Positions 1 through 8,942 of a DNA stretch of 40,704 bases are shown here, in pieces. The position numbers and the translations under genes are program-made. The stretch is from Chloroflexota bacterium. GTDB taxonomy: Bacteria > Chloroflexota > Dehalococcoidia > Lucifugimonadales > Lucifugimonadaceae. The DNA lies in contig JABMNN010000090.1 in NCBI GenBank assembly GCA_013204545.1, forward strand, positions 1 through 40,704, given 5' to 3'. The notes under the pieces were generated by a model. It saw only the letters and a list, made by a program, of their open reading frames with translations, was not told the origin of the DNA and did no database searches. Numbering within the stretch: position 1 is the stretch's first letter; each line of letters begins with the position of its first letter.

Positions 1-20
1 AAACAGACCGGAATTCAATT

Positions 21-1430
21 TTGCCCAATAAACCCAACTTTCTTGTAATCATGTCCGACGAGCACGGAGCTCAGTTCTCGTCGACATACGGTCACGCGAT
101 AATCGAAACACCGAACATGGATCGCCTAGCCGAGCAAGGCGTAACCTTCGAAGCCAACTACTGCAACTCGCCTCTATGCATCCCGTCGAGAGCATCGTTC
201 ATGACTGGGCAGTACGTTTCGACCAATGAAGTTTGGGACAACACGAAGCCGATGGCAGTCGACAAGATCACATGGCCGTATCTCCTGCGAAACGAAGGTT
301 ATGACACAGCTCTAAACGGCAAGATGCATCTCGTAGGTCCGGATCCACTTCACGGATTTGAGAAGCAACTTTCGCGAGACCCGCACATAGAAGCCCCTCT
401 TGGCCATTACCGTTGGTCGGATGGAATACCGAAGGCAACGGAAGATTGGTACGGTGTTCGTGAAGCTGATCCCGGCGTGAGCCCGATGATTGAAGCTGAC
501 GATGCCATGGAAAATGCTGCTGTTGAATTCCTGTCAGACCCGGTTCGGCACGACAAACCATTTGCCATGTGCGTCGGGTTCATCGCACCACACTTCCCAT
601 TCATTGTTCCCGAACCGTACTTCTCGAAGTACTATCCCGATAACGTCGATATGCCGAACTTGCCCGAAGGACATCTAGATGATCTTCCGCCGTCGGCTCA
701 GCGACTCCGCCAGATGTTTGGTCTGGATGGAGACTGGACTGACGACGAAATCTTAAGAGCACGCGCTGCCTACTTCGGGTTATGCACATATTTGGACGAC
801 AAAATCGGGCATCTCATGGACGTACTCAAGGAGCAAGGGCTCGCTGAAAACACTGTAATCGTTCACACCTCTGATCATGGCGATATGTTGGGCGAGCACG
901 GTCTATGGCGAAAAATGTGCTTCTACGAACAGTCAGCGAACGTACCACTACAAATTGCATGGCCTGGAAAATTCGATGGAGGTCAGCGAATCAGTGAAGC
1001 AGTTTCGAATGTCGATGCAGTCGCGACGATCCTCGATCTCGCTGGGGTTGATATCAACTTGTGGAACCTCGACGGTCAATCACTAGTGCCAGCCCTAAAT
1101 GGCGATACCTCAGGGCTAAACGACATAGCGATATCAGAACACTTTGCGCACGGCACTGATCGAGCACTAGGCATGGTGAGATCAGGCAAGTGGAAGCTCT
1201 GTTATGGTCACGGCGACCCGGTCGAACTTGAACTCTACAATCTCGAATCTGACCCGGGTGAATTCTCTAATCTCGCCAGCAATCCTGAGCATGCAGAAAT
1301 TCAGAATCGCCTCCTTAAAATTCTTCTCGATCAATGGGGAGATCCCGACAAACTCACAGCCAAGATAATTCGAGATCAAGAAGATCGCGAAATCATCCGA
1401 AACGTCACTGGGGTCGGAACCATTTTCTAA
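21..1430 (+). CDS. S1-family (type I) sulfatase, choline-/arylsulfatase-like
   Basis: This is a hydrolase of sulfate esters in the alkaline-phosphatase/sulfatase superfamily. The N-terminal metal site is the SDEH motif (Asp13). The sulfatase signature CIPSRASFMTGQY begins at Cys53, the cysteine normally converted to formylglycine. A second metal cluster is HTSDHGDMLGEHG near residue 280. At 469 residues it has normal family length. No signal peptide is visible, so it is probably cytosolic and cleaves an imported sulfated substrate. The start is taken as TTG at 21, because family members begin just before this point. No Shine-Dalgarno is obvious and the frame stays open to the window edge, so a slightly longer N-terminus is possible. 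It is the first visible gene of a plus-strand run with glycolate oxidase and sugar oxidoreductases, which suggests a sulfated sugar or polyol. The exact substrate cannot be read from sequence. Confidence 0.88.
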   Translation: MPNKPNFLVIMSDEHGAQFSSTYGHAIIETPNMDRLAEQGVTFEANYCNSPLCIPSRASFMTGQYVSTNEVWDNTKPMAVDKITWPYLLRNEGYDTALNGKMHLVGPDPLHGFEKQLSRDPHIEAPLGHYRWSDGIPKATEDWYGVREADPGVSPMIEADDAMENAAVEFLSDPVRHDKPFAMCVGFIAPHFPFIVPEPYFSKYYPDNVDMPNLPEGHLDDLPPSAQRLRQMFGLDGDWTDDEILRARAAYFGLCTYLDDKIGHLMDVLKEQGLAENTVIVHTSDHGDMLGEHGLWRKMCFYEQSANVPLQIAWPGKFDGGQRISEAVSNVDAVATILDLAGVDINLWNLDGQSLVPALNGDTSGLNDIAISEHFAHGTDRALGMVRSGKWKLCYGHGDPVELELYNLESDPGEFSNLASNPEHAEIQNRLLKILLDQWGDPDKLTAKIIRDQEDREIIRNVTGVGTIF

Positions 1431-1468
1431 GGCTTGGTAACTCGTCAAGTGCGTGCAACAATTACTTC

Positions 1469-2971
1469 ATGTCCACTGAAACCTCAGTCAGTTCCTCGTT
1501 AATTTCTGACCTCTCAAAAATCGTTGGTGCCCAGTACGTAATCTGGAAACCCGAAGACCTTTTGGTCTACGAATACGATGGCTCAATAGATAAAGCGACA
1601 CCACAGGCCGTTGTACTGCCTTCAACGGCCAACGAAGTTTCCCAAATCGTAAAGATTGCCAATCGACACGGAGCGTACATTGTCGCCCGTGGCGCGGGCA
1701 CCAGCCTCTCAGGTGGGGCTGTACCACTTCGAAACTCTGTGGTCATTGCACTCACTAGGCTCACGAAACTAATAGAAGTGGATGCAGAAAACCGCATAGC
1801 TATCGTAGAACCGGGGATGATTAACCTTCATTTATCCCAAAAAGTCAGCCATTTTGGACTTTTCTACGCTCCAGATCCCGCCAGTCAAAAAACCTGTACT
1901 ATCGGTGGAAATATCGGCGAAAACGCCGGTGGCCCTCATTGTTTGGCACTCGGAGTTACTACGAATCACGTGCTTGGGCTCGAGGTCGTTCTCGCCGATG
2001 GTTCCCTAATTTGGTTCGGTGGAACTCAGCGAGAATCAGCCGGATATGACCTGCGAGGTGCGTTTGTAGGTTCAGAAGGCACACTCGGTATAGTGACGAA
2101 GATCGCAGTACGGCTCCTACCGAAACCGGAGGCTATCCACAGCATGTTGGCAGCATTCACCACCATGGATGCTGCTTCTGACACCGTCTCTGAAATCATT
2201 GCCGCTGGTATGGTGCCATCGGCTCTTGAGATGATGGACCGCAAAACAATCGACGCCGTAGAGCCATTCTATCACCCTGGTTATCCGTCGGAAGCACAAG
2301 CAGTACTGATTGTTGAAGTCGACGGTCTCAGGGAATCGGTCGAAGAGCAGACCGAAATGGTCCTCCAGATATGCAACCGGAACGGCGCTATGGAGATTCG
2401 AGAGGCCGATGACGAAGAAACCCGTGCGAAACTCTGGGAGACCCGAAAGGGAGCGATCGGAGCCTACGGAAGTATCGCTCCAACCTACTATCTTGTTGAC
2501 GGTGTAGTACCACGAACTAAACTTCGTGAAGTACTCCAGCAGGTCGATCAAATCGCCGCTGAACTCGAAGTCACTGTTGCAAATGTCTTCCATGCAGGCG
2601 ATGGAAATATTCATCCCGCTATTCTGTTCAACGAACGAAATCCGAACGAAGTTAAGCAGGCAATTTTAGCGGGGGCGCGGATTCTTGAAGCATGTGTCGC
2701 CGCTGGCGGAGCACTCTCGGGCGAACACGGCATCGGGATCGAAAAACAAGCCTACATGCCGCTTGTATTCAATGAAAACGACCTCGAAGCTATGGCGAGA
2801 TTACGCACTGCATTCATCGGTGAATCGCCAGTAGACGCGGCGATCAATGTTCCATCGCTGGGGGAACGGTTCAACCCTGGCAAAGTATTCCCCGGCGGAG
2901 CCATTCACGGCGAAGCTTACGGTATAACAGCAGAGTCATTCCGCCCCACTGGAACCCGCGACTGGCAGTAA
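1469..2971 (+). CDS. glcD: Glycolate oxidase FAD subunit GlcD
   Basis: This FAD-linked oxidase subunit oxidises glycolate (or another 2-hydroxyacid) to glyoxylate, together with GlcE and GlcF encoded about 3.3 kb downstream. The N-terminal FAD-binding PCMH domain shows GAGTSLSGGAVP, the GGNIGENAGGPHC stretch and VGSEGTLGIVTK. The C-terminal FAD-oxidase domain shows FHAGDGNIHP and the GALSGEHGIGIEK motif. I chose ATG at 1469 (500 residues). A longer frame from 1334 would overlap the sulfatase and adds an arginine-rich tail that GlcD proteins lack. The gap to the sulfatase stop is 38 bases, so co-transcription is likely. D-lactate or another 2-hydroxyacid dehydrogenase of the same family is the alternative; the presence of separate GlcE and GlcF homologues favours glycolate oxidase. 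Confidence 0.9.
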   Translation: MSTETSVSSSLISDLSKIVGAQYVIWKPEDLLVYEYDGSIDKATPQAVVLPSTANEVSQIVKIANRHGAYIVARGAGTSLSGGAVPLRNSVVIALTRLTKLIEVDAENRIAIVEPGMINLHLSQKVSHFGLFYAPDPASQKTCTIGGNIGENAGGPHCLALGVTTNHVLGLEVVLADGSLIWFGGTQRESAGYDLRGAFVGSEGTLGIVTKIAVRLLPKPEAIHSMLAAFTTMDAASDTVSEIIAAGMVPSALEMMDRKTIDAVEPFYHPGYPSEAQAVLIVEVDGLRESVEEQTEMVLQICNRNGAMEIREADDEETRAKLWETRKGAIGAYGSIAPTYYLVDGVVPRTKLREVLQQVDQIAAELEVTVANVFHAGDGNIHPAILFNERNPNEVKQAILAGARILEACVAAGGALSGEHGIGIEKQAYMPLVFNENDLEAMARLRTAFIGESPVDAAINVPSLGERFNPGKVFPGGAIHGEAYGITAESFRPTGTRDWQ

Positions 2972-3114
2972 AACACTCGACTAGAACGAATTAGTTGCCA
3001 GCTTTTTCGCTAAACTGAGTGCCTCAATGAACAGACTGCTGTCAGAACGCAGGCAGATCGGCAGCGCAACATCAGGTGAATACCCGGTTTTCGTTTGCGC
3101 AGTAAGGAACAATA

Positions 3115-4170
3115 GTGCCTTCAGCATCAGGCAAGGTTCGCATTGGAATCATCGGTGTCGGTGGATTCGCCAACACTCACATGGAGCAGTTCTCAAAACT
3201 CGACAACGTTGAAGTCGTTGCTGCGGTACGACGGAATCCAGAAGCCCTGACTGAGTTCCAAAAAAAATGGGGTATCCCGAACGGTTTCACCGACCATCTT
3301 GAAATGCTGAAGATGGACGGCCTCGATGCTGTAGACATCATTACGCCGACCGGTTCCCACAAAGAGCTCGCCCTCGATGCTATAGCCGCTGGCAAGCATG
3401 TTCTCTGCGACAAACCGCTCGCCTTAACGGCTGCCGATTGTAAAGAGATGCTCGACGCCGTCGAAAAGGCTGGTGTGATTCACTCAACCAACTTCAATCA
3501 GCGTGGCAACACCATGATGGGGCGAATCAAGCGCTATCTCGACAACGATTTCGTTGGTCGCATTTACCACGCAAACCTCTGGTGGGGCATGTCCCACCAG
3601 TTTGACGCCCGACCAGAAACCCTCTCGTGGCGTTTCCGATCTGAAAATGGCGGAGGTTCGGTCTACGAACTTATCCACGTATTCGACATGCTTCGATTCA
3701 TCAACGGCGAAGTAAAACGGGTAGTCGCATCATTCGACACTACGAATCCACACCGGCCGACAGCCGACAATCCTGAAGGTATCGACGTAGATGTCCCTGA
3801 CGTATCAGGGCTACTCTGTGAATGGGAGAACGGAGGTATGGCCGTTGTTCACACTTCGTTCGCCTCTCGAGGGACCGACGCTGATGGCAAGACATCACCC
3901 CGAGTTGAAATATCCGGTGCGCTCGGGCGAATCACAACAGATGGTCGGTACGGTATGAAGGGTGTTACAGGTCCAAATAATCCGGTGGCACAGCTGGATC
4001 CTGGACCAGAATATCCGCAACCATATCAGCGATTCGCCGATGCAATTATTGCTGGCGACCAGTCGCTGATAGAAACCAGTTTCTATGACGGAATGAAAGC
4101 CGCAGAGATCGTCGATGCTGCCTATCAGTCAGTCAAAGAATCCCGTTGGATCAATCTAAGACACAGCTAA
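3115..4170 (+). CDS. Gfo/Idh/MocA-family NAD(P)-dependent dehydrogenase
   Basis: A sugar, inositol or sugar-acid dehydrogenase. The N-terminal Rossmann fold carries GIIGVGGFANTH near residue 9. The family's EKP-type motif appears as CDKPLAL near residue 100, with the catalytic lysine kept. The C-terminal alpha/beta domain follows, giving 351 residues, typical for the family. The start is GTG at 3115, preceded by a TAAGGA ribosome binding site at 3103-3108. A 143-base gap separates it from glcD, while the following aldo/keto reductase is almost contiguous. Family and neighbours suggest oxidation of a sugar hydroxyl upstream of the aldo/keto reductases. The substrate is unknown; inositol, deoxy sugars and trans-dihydrodiols are all possible. 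Confidence 0.88.
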   Translation: MPSASGKVRIGIIGVGGFANTHMEQFSKLDNVEVVAAVRRNPEALTEFQKKWGIPNGFTDHLEMLKMDGLDAVDIITPTGSHKELALDAIAAGKHVLCDKPLALTAADCKEMLDAVEKAGVIHSTNFNQRGNTMMGRIKRYLDNDFVGRIYHANLWWGMSHQFDARPETLSWRFRSENGGGSVYELIHVFDMLRFINGEVKRVVASFDTTNPHRPTADNPEGIDVDVPDVSGLLCEWENGGMAVVHTSFASRGTDADGKTSPRVEISGALGRITTDGRYGMKGVTGPNNPVAQLDPGPEYPQPYQRFADAIIAGDQSLIETSFYDGMKAAEIVDAAYQSVKESRWINLRHS

Positions 4171-4192
4171 CCAGAACACTAATTGACACTTC

Positions 4193-4208
4193 AAGGAGTC
4201 TTCAAATT
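4193..4208 (+). promoter_or_regulatory. AAGGAG ribosome binding site with ATT initiation codon
   Basis: A strong Shine-Dalgarno (AAGGAG, 4193-4198) is followed seven bases later by ATT (4206-4208), in frame with the aldo/keto reductase. No ATG, GTG or TTG lies at a suitable distance. It lies just after the stop codon of the upstream gene (4168-4170). AUU initiation is rare in bacteria; infC and pcnB are the known examples. Confidence 0.55.
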
Positions 4209-5258
4209 CCTATCGAATATGTAAAGCTAGGTCGCACAGGAACTAAGGTTTCAAACATCTGTTTGGGAACCGACAACTACGGCAACCAGTGGGGATGTGA
4301 CGAGCCGACTGCCCATGAAATACTTGGCACTGCACTCGACGGTGGAATCAACTTCGTCGACACGTCCGACTCCTACAATGAAGGACGTTCCGAGTCGATG
4401 ATTGGGAACTACCTCGCTGATTCAGGTCGAAGAAACAACGTAGTTTTAGCCACCAAGTACCGCTCAGCGGTAGGACCCGGCGTGAACGATATGGGTGCCT
4501 CTCGATACCACATCGTACGTGCAGTCGAAGCGTCACTCCGCAGGCTCCGTACTGACCGAATCGACCTGCTCTACTGTCACTCATGGGACGAACAGACACC
4601 GGTCGAAGAAACTCTCCGCGCAGTCGACGATCTGATTCACCAAGGCAAGATCGTGTACGCTGCGGCCTCAAACTTCCCAACTTGGGTGCTGGCAAAGGGA
4701 CTTTGGACCTCCGATGTCCGAAATTTGTACCGATTCGAGGTTATCCAGAGCGTATTCAACATTCTCCAACCCGGCCTAGGAAGAGAAATGATTCCGTTCG
4801 CTGCCGATCACGATGTAGCAGTCATCCCCTACTCTCCTCTCGCAAGTGGAATGCTAACTGGCCAACATGGCAAGTCTGGCAAAGCTGTAGCAGGCTCTAA
4901 ATTTGATGCCAGAGACGACTCAAAGGGCGGCGGATTGAAATCTCGTTACTTCAACGACGCCACATTCACCGCTGTAGATAAATTCACGGCGATTGCCGAA
5001 AAACACGGACAGCCAGCCGTTCGATTAGCACTCCAATGGGTTTCCGAGTTCCCGGGAGTCACTGCTCCAATATTTGGAGCTCGCAAAGTAGAACACGTCA
5101 AAGGCGTGCTCGATGCTTGGTCAGAATCAGCTCCATATGAAGTCATGGCCGAAGTTCGAGCAGTTGCAGATGAGTTCGAATCCCTAGCCCCAATGGCCTA
5201 TCCACCAATTTCGGGACAAGCATTCGGCACACTACCAACATCGTCGGCAGCGAAATAA
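4206..5258 (+). CDS. Aldo/keto reductase, probable ATT start
   Basis: An NADPH-dependent aldo/keto reductase with a TIM-barrel fold. The catalytic tetrad is visible as Asp52 and Tyr57 (VDTSDSYNEG), Lys84 (LATKY) and His125 (LLYCHSWD), numbered from the ATT start. The family begins near EYVKLGRTG, so the start must lie close to 4206. The only well-placed ribosome binding site is AAGGAG at 4193-4198, seven bases before ATT at 4206. The paralogue next door begins TTG-GAATATGTA, which aligns with the same residues. An upstream TTG at 4146 would overlap the previous gene by 25 bases, lacks a Shine-Dalgarno and adds 20 unconserved residues. It is followed after 12 bases by a second aldo/keto reductase. 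The two probably handle aldehyde or keto intermediates of the same pathway. Confidence 0.87.
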   Translation: MPIEYVKLGRTGTKVSNICLGTDNYGNQWGCDEPTAHEILGTALDGGINFVDTSDSYNEGRSESMIGNYLADSGRRNNVVLATKYRSAVGPGVNDMGASRYHIVRAVEASLRRLRTDRIDLLYCHSWDEQTPVEETLRAVDDLIHQGKIVYAAASNFPTWVLAKGLWTSDVRNLYRFEVIQSVFNILQPGLGREMIPFAADHDVAVIPYSPLASGMLTGQHGKSGKAVAGSKFDARDDSKGGGLKSRYFNDATFTAVDKFTAIAEKHGQPAVRLALQWVSEFPGVTAPIFGARKVEHVKGVLDAWSESAPYEVMAEVRAVADEFESLAPMAYPPISGQAFGTLPTSSAAK

Positions 5259-5270
5259 GGGGCAGATCAA

Positions 5271-6305
5271 TTGGAATATGTAAATCTCGGTAAAACCGGA
5301 CTAAAAGTCTCTGAATATTGCATTGGTTCCGATAACTTCGGGGGTCAAACAAACGCAGAAGATTCTCTTCGGATCATGTCGGCCGCTTTCGACGGTGGCA
5401 TCAATTTCATCGACACAGCAAACTCGTACTGTGATGGTCTGTCAGAGGAAAATGTTGGACGCTTCATCAAGACTCGACGCTCTCAAGTCGTACTCGCAAC
5501 AAAGGGCAAAAGCAAAGTCGGTCCAAATCCGAACGATGTCGGCGTGAACAAAAAATATGTGATGCAAGCGATCGATGATTCCTTGAAGCGTCTCGGAACT
5601 GACTACGTCGATCTTTACCAGATTCACTCCCCCGATCTAACGACGCCGATCGACGAGACGGTTGAAGCGTATAACGACGTCGTTCGTGCAGGGAAGGCAC
5701 GATACATCGGAGTATCGAACTTCTCTGGGCCACAGCTTGTCGAAGCGTTGTGGGCACAGGACAAGAACGGATTCAGTAAGTTCAACTCCGTTCAACCACG
5801 CTACAACCTGCTGTACAGGGAAGCAGAGCGTGAACTATTCCCGGCCTGCCTCGATCAAGGTGTAGGTGTGATGGTCTACTCGCCGCAGGCTGGTGGCTTC
5901 TTGCTTGGTAAGCACCGCCAGTTCAAGGCAGAAATGCCAACAGGTGGTCGATTTTCAGATGATTTCCGGGCGGCCAATTTCTACAAGACCACGTACTGGA
6001 ACGAAGCAACTTTCGACGCTATGGAGCAGTTCATAGCAGTCACAGAAAAGTACAACGTGTCCCCAATGGCTCTCGCATTGCAGTGGGTACGCTCGAACCC
6101 GGCAGTATCGGCATGTATTGTCGGTGCACGAACACTCGAACAACTGCAGCAAAACCTCGTCGCATGGGAAGAAGATGTTCCGAACGACGCGATCAGCGAA
6201 GCGACAGCTATCGGCGATCATCTTTGGGACACCGCTCCTTGGAAACCGCAAATGCATGTGGCACCAACAACACCCGCTACAACGACAAGTTCGGCGAAGG
6301 CGTAG
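5271..6305 (+). CDS. Aldo/keto reductase
   Basis: A second NADPH-dependent aldo/keto reductase, paralogous to the gene just upstream. The tetrad is Asp48 and Tyr53 (FIDTANSYCDG), Lys78 (LATKGK) and His119 (LYQIHS). The C-terminal NADP-binding segment SACIVGARTLEQLQQN is also present. Length is 344 residues. The start is TTG at 5271 with a TAAGGGG ribosome binding site (5256-5262) that overlaps the stop codon of the preceding gene. Two adjacent aldo/keto reductases after a MocA dehydrogenase is typical of sugar or cyclitol catabolic clusters. Direction in vivo (reduction or oxidation) and substrate cannot be inferred. Confidence 0.9.
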   Translation: MEYVNLGKTGLKVSEYCIGSDNFGGQTNAEDSLRIMSAAFDGGINFIDTANSYCDGLSEENVGRFIKTRRSQVVLATKGKSKVGPNPNDVGVNKKYVMQAIDDSLKRLGTDYVDLYQIHSPDLTTPIDETVEAYNDVVRAGKARYIGVSNFSGPQLVEALWAQDKNGFSKFNSVQPRYNLLYREAERELFPACLDQGVGVMVYSPQAGGFLLGKHRQFKAEMPTGGRFSDDFRAANFYKTTYWNEATFDAMEQFIAVTEKYNVSPMALALQWVRSNPAVSACIVGARTLEQLQQNLVAWEEDVPNDAISEATAIGDHLWDTAPWKPQMHVAPTTPATTTSSAKA

Positions 6306-6320
6306 GTTCAGAGTACGATA

Positions 6321-7580
6321 TTGAGCCATTCGCTAGACGGTTTCACTCCCTCATCAATCGAGCGTCCAGAAGCCCTCGACCAACTTTCCAAAACACTGGC
6401 TGTCATTACAAGCGCAGGCCACTCAGCGACACCATGGGGGGGCGGTACTAGGATCGGGATTGGAAATATTCCTACAAGCTACGACACCGCCATCGATCTA
6501 TCCGGTTTTACCGGCAAGATCGAACATGAACCAGGCGATATGACAGTCGTAGCTAACGCTGGCGTCACTATCAGCACGCTCAACGCGCTCCTCGCCAAAG
6601 AAGGCCAGCGGTTAGCTTTCGAAGTCCGTAACCCCGACAGGGCGACAGTAGGTGGCTCGGTAGCCTCTAACGCACCGGGGCACCGCCAGTCTTCCACGGG
6701 CGGTATACGTGACTGGGTCATCGGTATGCAGATCGTTCTAGCCGACGGCACCGTAACTAAAAGCGGTGGAAGAGTTGTGAAGAACGTCCAAGGATATGAA
6801 CTGCACCGCCTACACACCGGTGCTTACGGAACTCTCGGTGTTGTGTCACAGGCAGCATTCAAACTCCTCCCACTTCCTCCGGAGCAGCAGACGGTCATCG
6901 CTTGGTTCGATGACCAAGAGGTTGCTCAAGAAGTCGGAATGAGCTTCGTGAACGGACTCTTTATGCCGGAAGCGATATCGCTGCTATCAGGTCCACTGGC
7001 ATCTCAGACTCTCGAAGCTGCCGATGAATCAGTACCAACGAGCGATATCTGGGCCTTGCTCATCAGACTAGGCGGCGGAGTCCGCTCGATCGAACGGCAG
7101 GTCAATGAAGTGGTTGGAACAGCCGGTGCAGCCGGTGCCAACGGATATGCAGTTCTCAATGATGTGGTCGCCAATTCGGCATGGAGGAGACTAGACAAAG
7201 CAGAATCAGCGGCAGATTTGTCAATCAGGATGACCTCTCGCCCGCTTGTAACCCTTGAGGCATCGGACACCATTCGAACCGAAGTCTTGAACGCTTATCA
7301 AAGTGACATCTCGACAATCTGCGATCTGGGATTTGGTGCTATGACTTTACTAACGAGCACGTCAAGCGAAGAAGAATCGGCTTTGATATCGAACACGATC
7401 ATCAAAGAAATTATTAAACGTCCGGCATCGTATGTGATCGAAAAATGCCCATTGAACGTAAAACAAGCTGGTGACGTGTTTAGTGACGTTGGAAACTCAA
7501 TAGAACTTATGCGTCGTATTAAGAATCAGTACGATCCTGCGAATACTCTCAACCCCGGGCGATTCGCCGGAAAGATATAG
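6321..7580 (+). CDS. glcE: Glycolate oxidase FAD-binding subunit GlcE
   Basis: The second FAD-binding subunit of glycolate oxidase. The PCMH-type domain occupies roughly the first 200 residues, with PWGGGTRIGIGN, a GGSVASNAPGHRQ segment, IRDWVIGMQIVLADG, GGRVVKNVQGYEL and HTGAYGTLGVVSQAAFKL. The less conserved C-terminal half ends in YDPANTLNPGRFAG, the usual GlcE end. At 419 residues it has normal length. The start is TTG at 6321, 15 bases after the preceding stop, with only a weak ribosome binding site (CAGAG). It is eight bases from glcF, so the two are surely co-transcribed. The family works as part of a membrane-associated GlcDEF complex passing electrons to the respiratory chain. Confidence 0.9.
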   Translation: MSHSLDGFTPSSIERPEALDQLSKTLAVITSAGHSATPWGGGTRIGIGNIPTSYDTAIDLSGFTGKIEHEPGDMTVVANAGVTISTLNALLAKEGQRLAFEVRNPDRATVGGSVASNAPGHRQSSTGGIRDWVIGMQIVLADGTVTKSGGRVVKNVQGYELHRLHTGAYGTLGVVSQAAFKLLPLPPEQQTVIAWFDDQEVAQEVGMSFVNGLFMPEAISLLSGPLASQTLEAADESVPTSDIWALLIRLGGGVRSIERQVNEVVGTAGAAGANGYAVLNDVVANSAWRRLDKAESAADLSIRMTSRPLVTLEASDTIRTEVLNAYQSDISTICDLGFGAMTLLTSTSSEEESALISNTIIKEIIKRPASYVIEKCPLNVKQAGDVFSDVGNSIELMRRIKNQYDPANTLNPGRFAGKI

Positions 7581-7588
7581 CTGTTTCT

Positions 7589-8929
7589 ATGTTGACCGAT
7601 AACTCAGTTGGGCCTGCTGGAACTTTTCCAGGATTTTCAGGACCTCACGCGCCTCACGATTCTGACCTTTATAAGTGTGTCCACTGCGGTTTCTGCTTGC
7701 AAGCATGTCCGACCTACCTAGAAACAGGGCTCGAAGCGGAATCCCCTCGTGGCCGGATAGCACTGATGAAAGCCGTCAACGAAGGTCGGCTCGACATGAC
7801 TCCGTCAGTCATTGGCCATTGGGATCTTTGCCTACAGTGCCGCGCCTGTGAATTGGCGTGCCCATCAGGTGTCGAGTACGGCAAACTTATGGAAGCCACA
7901 CGTGCGCAAGTCGAACAGCACACCAAGCGATCATTCACCTTGCGAACTGCCCGTTCAATTGGCTATAAAACGCTTCTTCCTTCGCCCACAAAACTCAGAT
8001 TAGCGGGAACTGCGCTCAAGCTCTACAAGAAGTCTGGTATGCGCACGATCGCTCGCGGCACAGGCTTACTGAAATTGCTTCCAGGTGATGCAGAACTCGT
8101 CGATGCTTATCTTCCAGAGATTTCGAAAAATTTCTTCGTAGCCAAAGGGCAGGTTCATACCGCCCAAGGTCCTCGTAAAGCAAAAGTAGCAATGCTTGCT
8201 GGTTGCGTCATGGCACTCACTCACGCCAAAACCCTCGATGCCACCGTGCGCGTTCTCACACGCAATGGCATCGAAGTTCATCTGACCGCTGGTCAAGGCT
8301 GCTGTGGCGCACTTAACACCCATTCCGGAGAACCAGACTCAGCTATCGAAATGGCGAAAAAGAACATCGACTCATTCTTGTCGATCAATCCGGATGCGAT
8401 CGTCTCTGCCTCAGCGGGTTGTGGTGCAGCCATGAAGGACTACGGCGAATTATTCGCCAGCGAGCCTGAATTCGCTAATAAAGCTAAGCGAGTTGCCGAT
8501 CTGACAAAGGATATACATGAACTATTGGTTGAGTACGGTTTTGCAGCACCTTCAAAACCTTTGAACGTAAAAGTCACATATCAAGACGCCTGTCATCTGG
8601 CGAACGTTCAGCGGATCACTGAAGCTCCACGAACAATCCTCAACTCGATTCCGGGGTTGGAGTTGATCGATCTGGGAGAAGCTGCTGTTTGCTGCGGATC
8701 GGCTGGCACCTACTCACTGACACAGCGTGAGATGTCAGCCCGACTCGGAAAGAGGAAAGCACTAAACGTTGTAGCAACGGGAGCCGACATAGTCGCAACG
8801 GGCAATCCCGGATGCGCGATGCAGTTAGATTTCGCACTCACGCAACTTGCACACGAGGATTCTAGTAGCCGAACTACGAAAGTTCGATATGTTGTGGATA
8901 TCTTAGACGAGGCTTACTCACTCGAATAA
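7589..8929 (+). CDS. glcF: Glycolate oxidase iron-sulfur subunit GlcF
   Basis: The iron-sulfur electron-transfer subunit of glycolate oxidase. Two 4Fe-4S motifs are complete: Cys30, 33, 36, 40 and Cys81, 84, 87, 91, both in CxxCxxCxxxCP form. Two C-terminal CCG (cysteine-rich) domains follow, seen as GQGCCGALN and later AAVCCGSAGTYSL with DACHLA. These resemble heterodisulfide reductase/GlcF domains. Length is 446 residues. ATG at 7589 lies eight bases after glcE. It is the last gene of the plus-strand operon and runs tail to tail into the glyoxylate-type aminotransferase 13 bases away, with no visible terminator between them. Confidence 0.92.
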   Translation: MLTDNSVGPAGTFPGFSGPHAPHDSDLYKCVHCGFCLQACPTYLETGLEAESPRGRIALMKAVNEGRLDMTPSVIGHWDLCLQCRACELACPSGVEYGKLMEATRAQVEQHTKRSFTLRTARSIGYKTLLPSPTKLRLAGTALKLYKKSGMRTIARGTGLLKLLPGDAELVDAYLPEISKNFFVAKGQVHTAQGPRKAKVAMLAGCVMALTHAKTLDATVRVLTRNGIEVHLTAGQGCCGALNTHSGEPDSAIEMAKKNIDSFLSINPDAIVSASAGCGAAMKDYGELFASEPEFANKAKRVADLTKDIHELLVEYGFAAPSKPLNVKVTYQDACHLANVQRITEAPRTILNSIPGLELIDLGEAAVCCGSAGTYSLTQREMSARLGKRKALNVVATGADIVATGNPGCAMQLDFALTQLAHEDSSSRTTKVRYVVDILDEAYSLE

Positions 8930-8942
8930 TCGCCGAACCGAT

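Noticed and set aside
1334-1468. N-terminal extension of GlcD from an upstream ATG
   Set aside because: It overlaps the sulfatase gene by 97 bases and would add arginine/serine-rich residues not found in GlcD proteins.
2117-2614. 165-residue minus-strand ORF inside glcD
   Set aside because: A shadow frame of a well-conserved FAD oxidase; no motif or ribosome binding site of its own.
3027-3212. Small plus-strand ORF before the MocA dehydrogenase
   Set aside because: It overlaps the dehydrogenase in another frame, has no ribosome binding site and shows no protein-like pattern. The GTG at 3115 has a good ribosome binding site.
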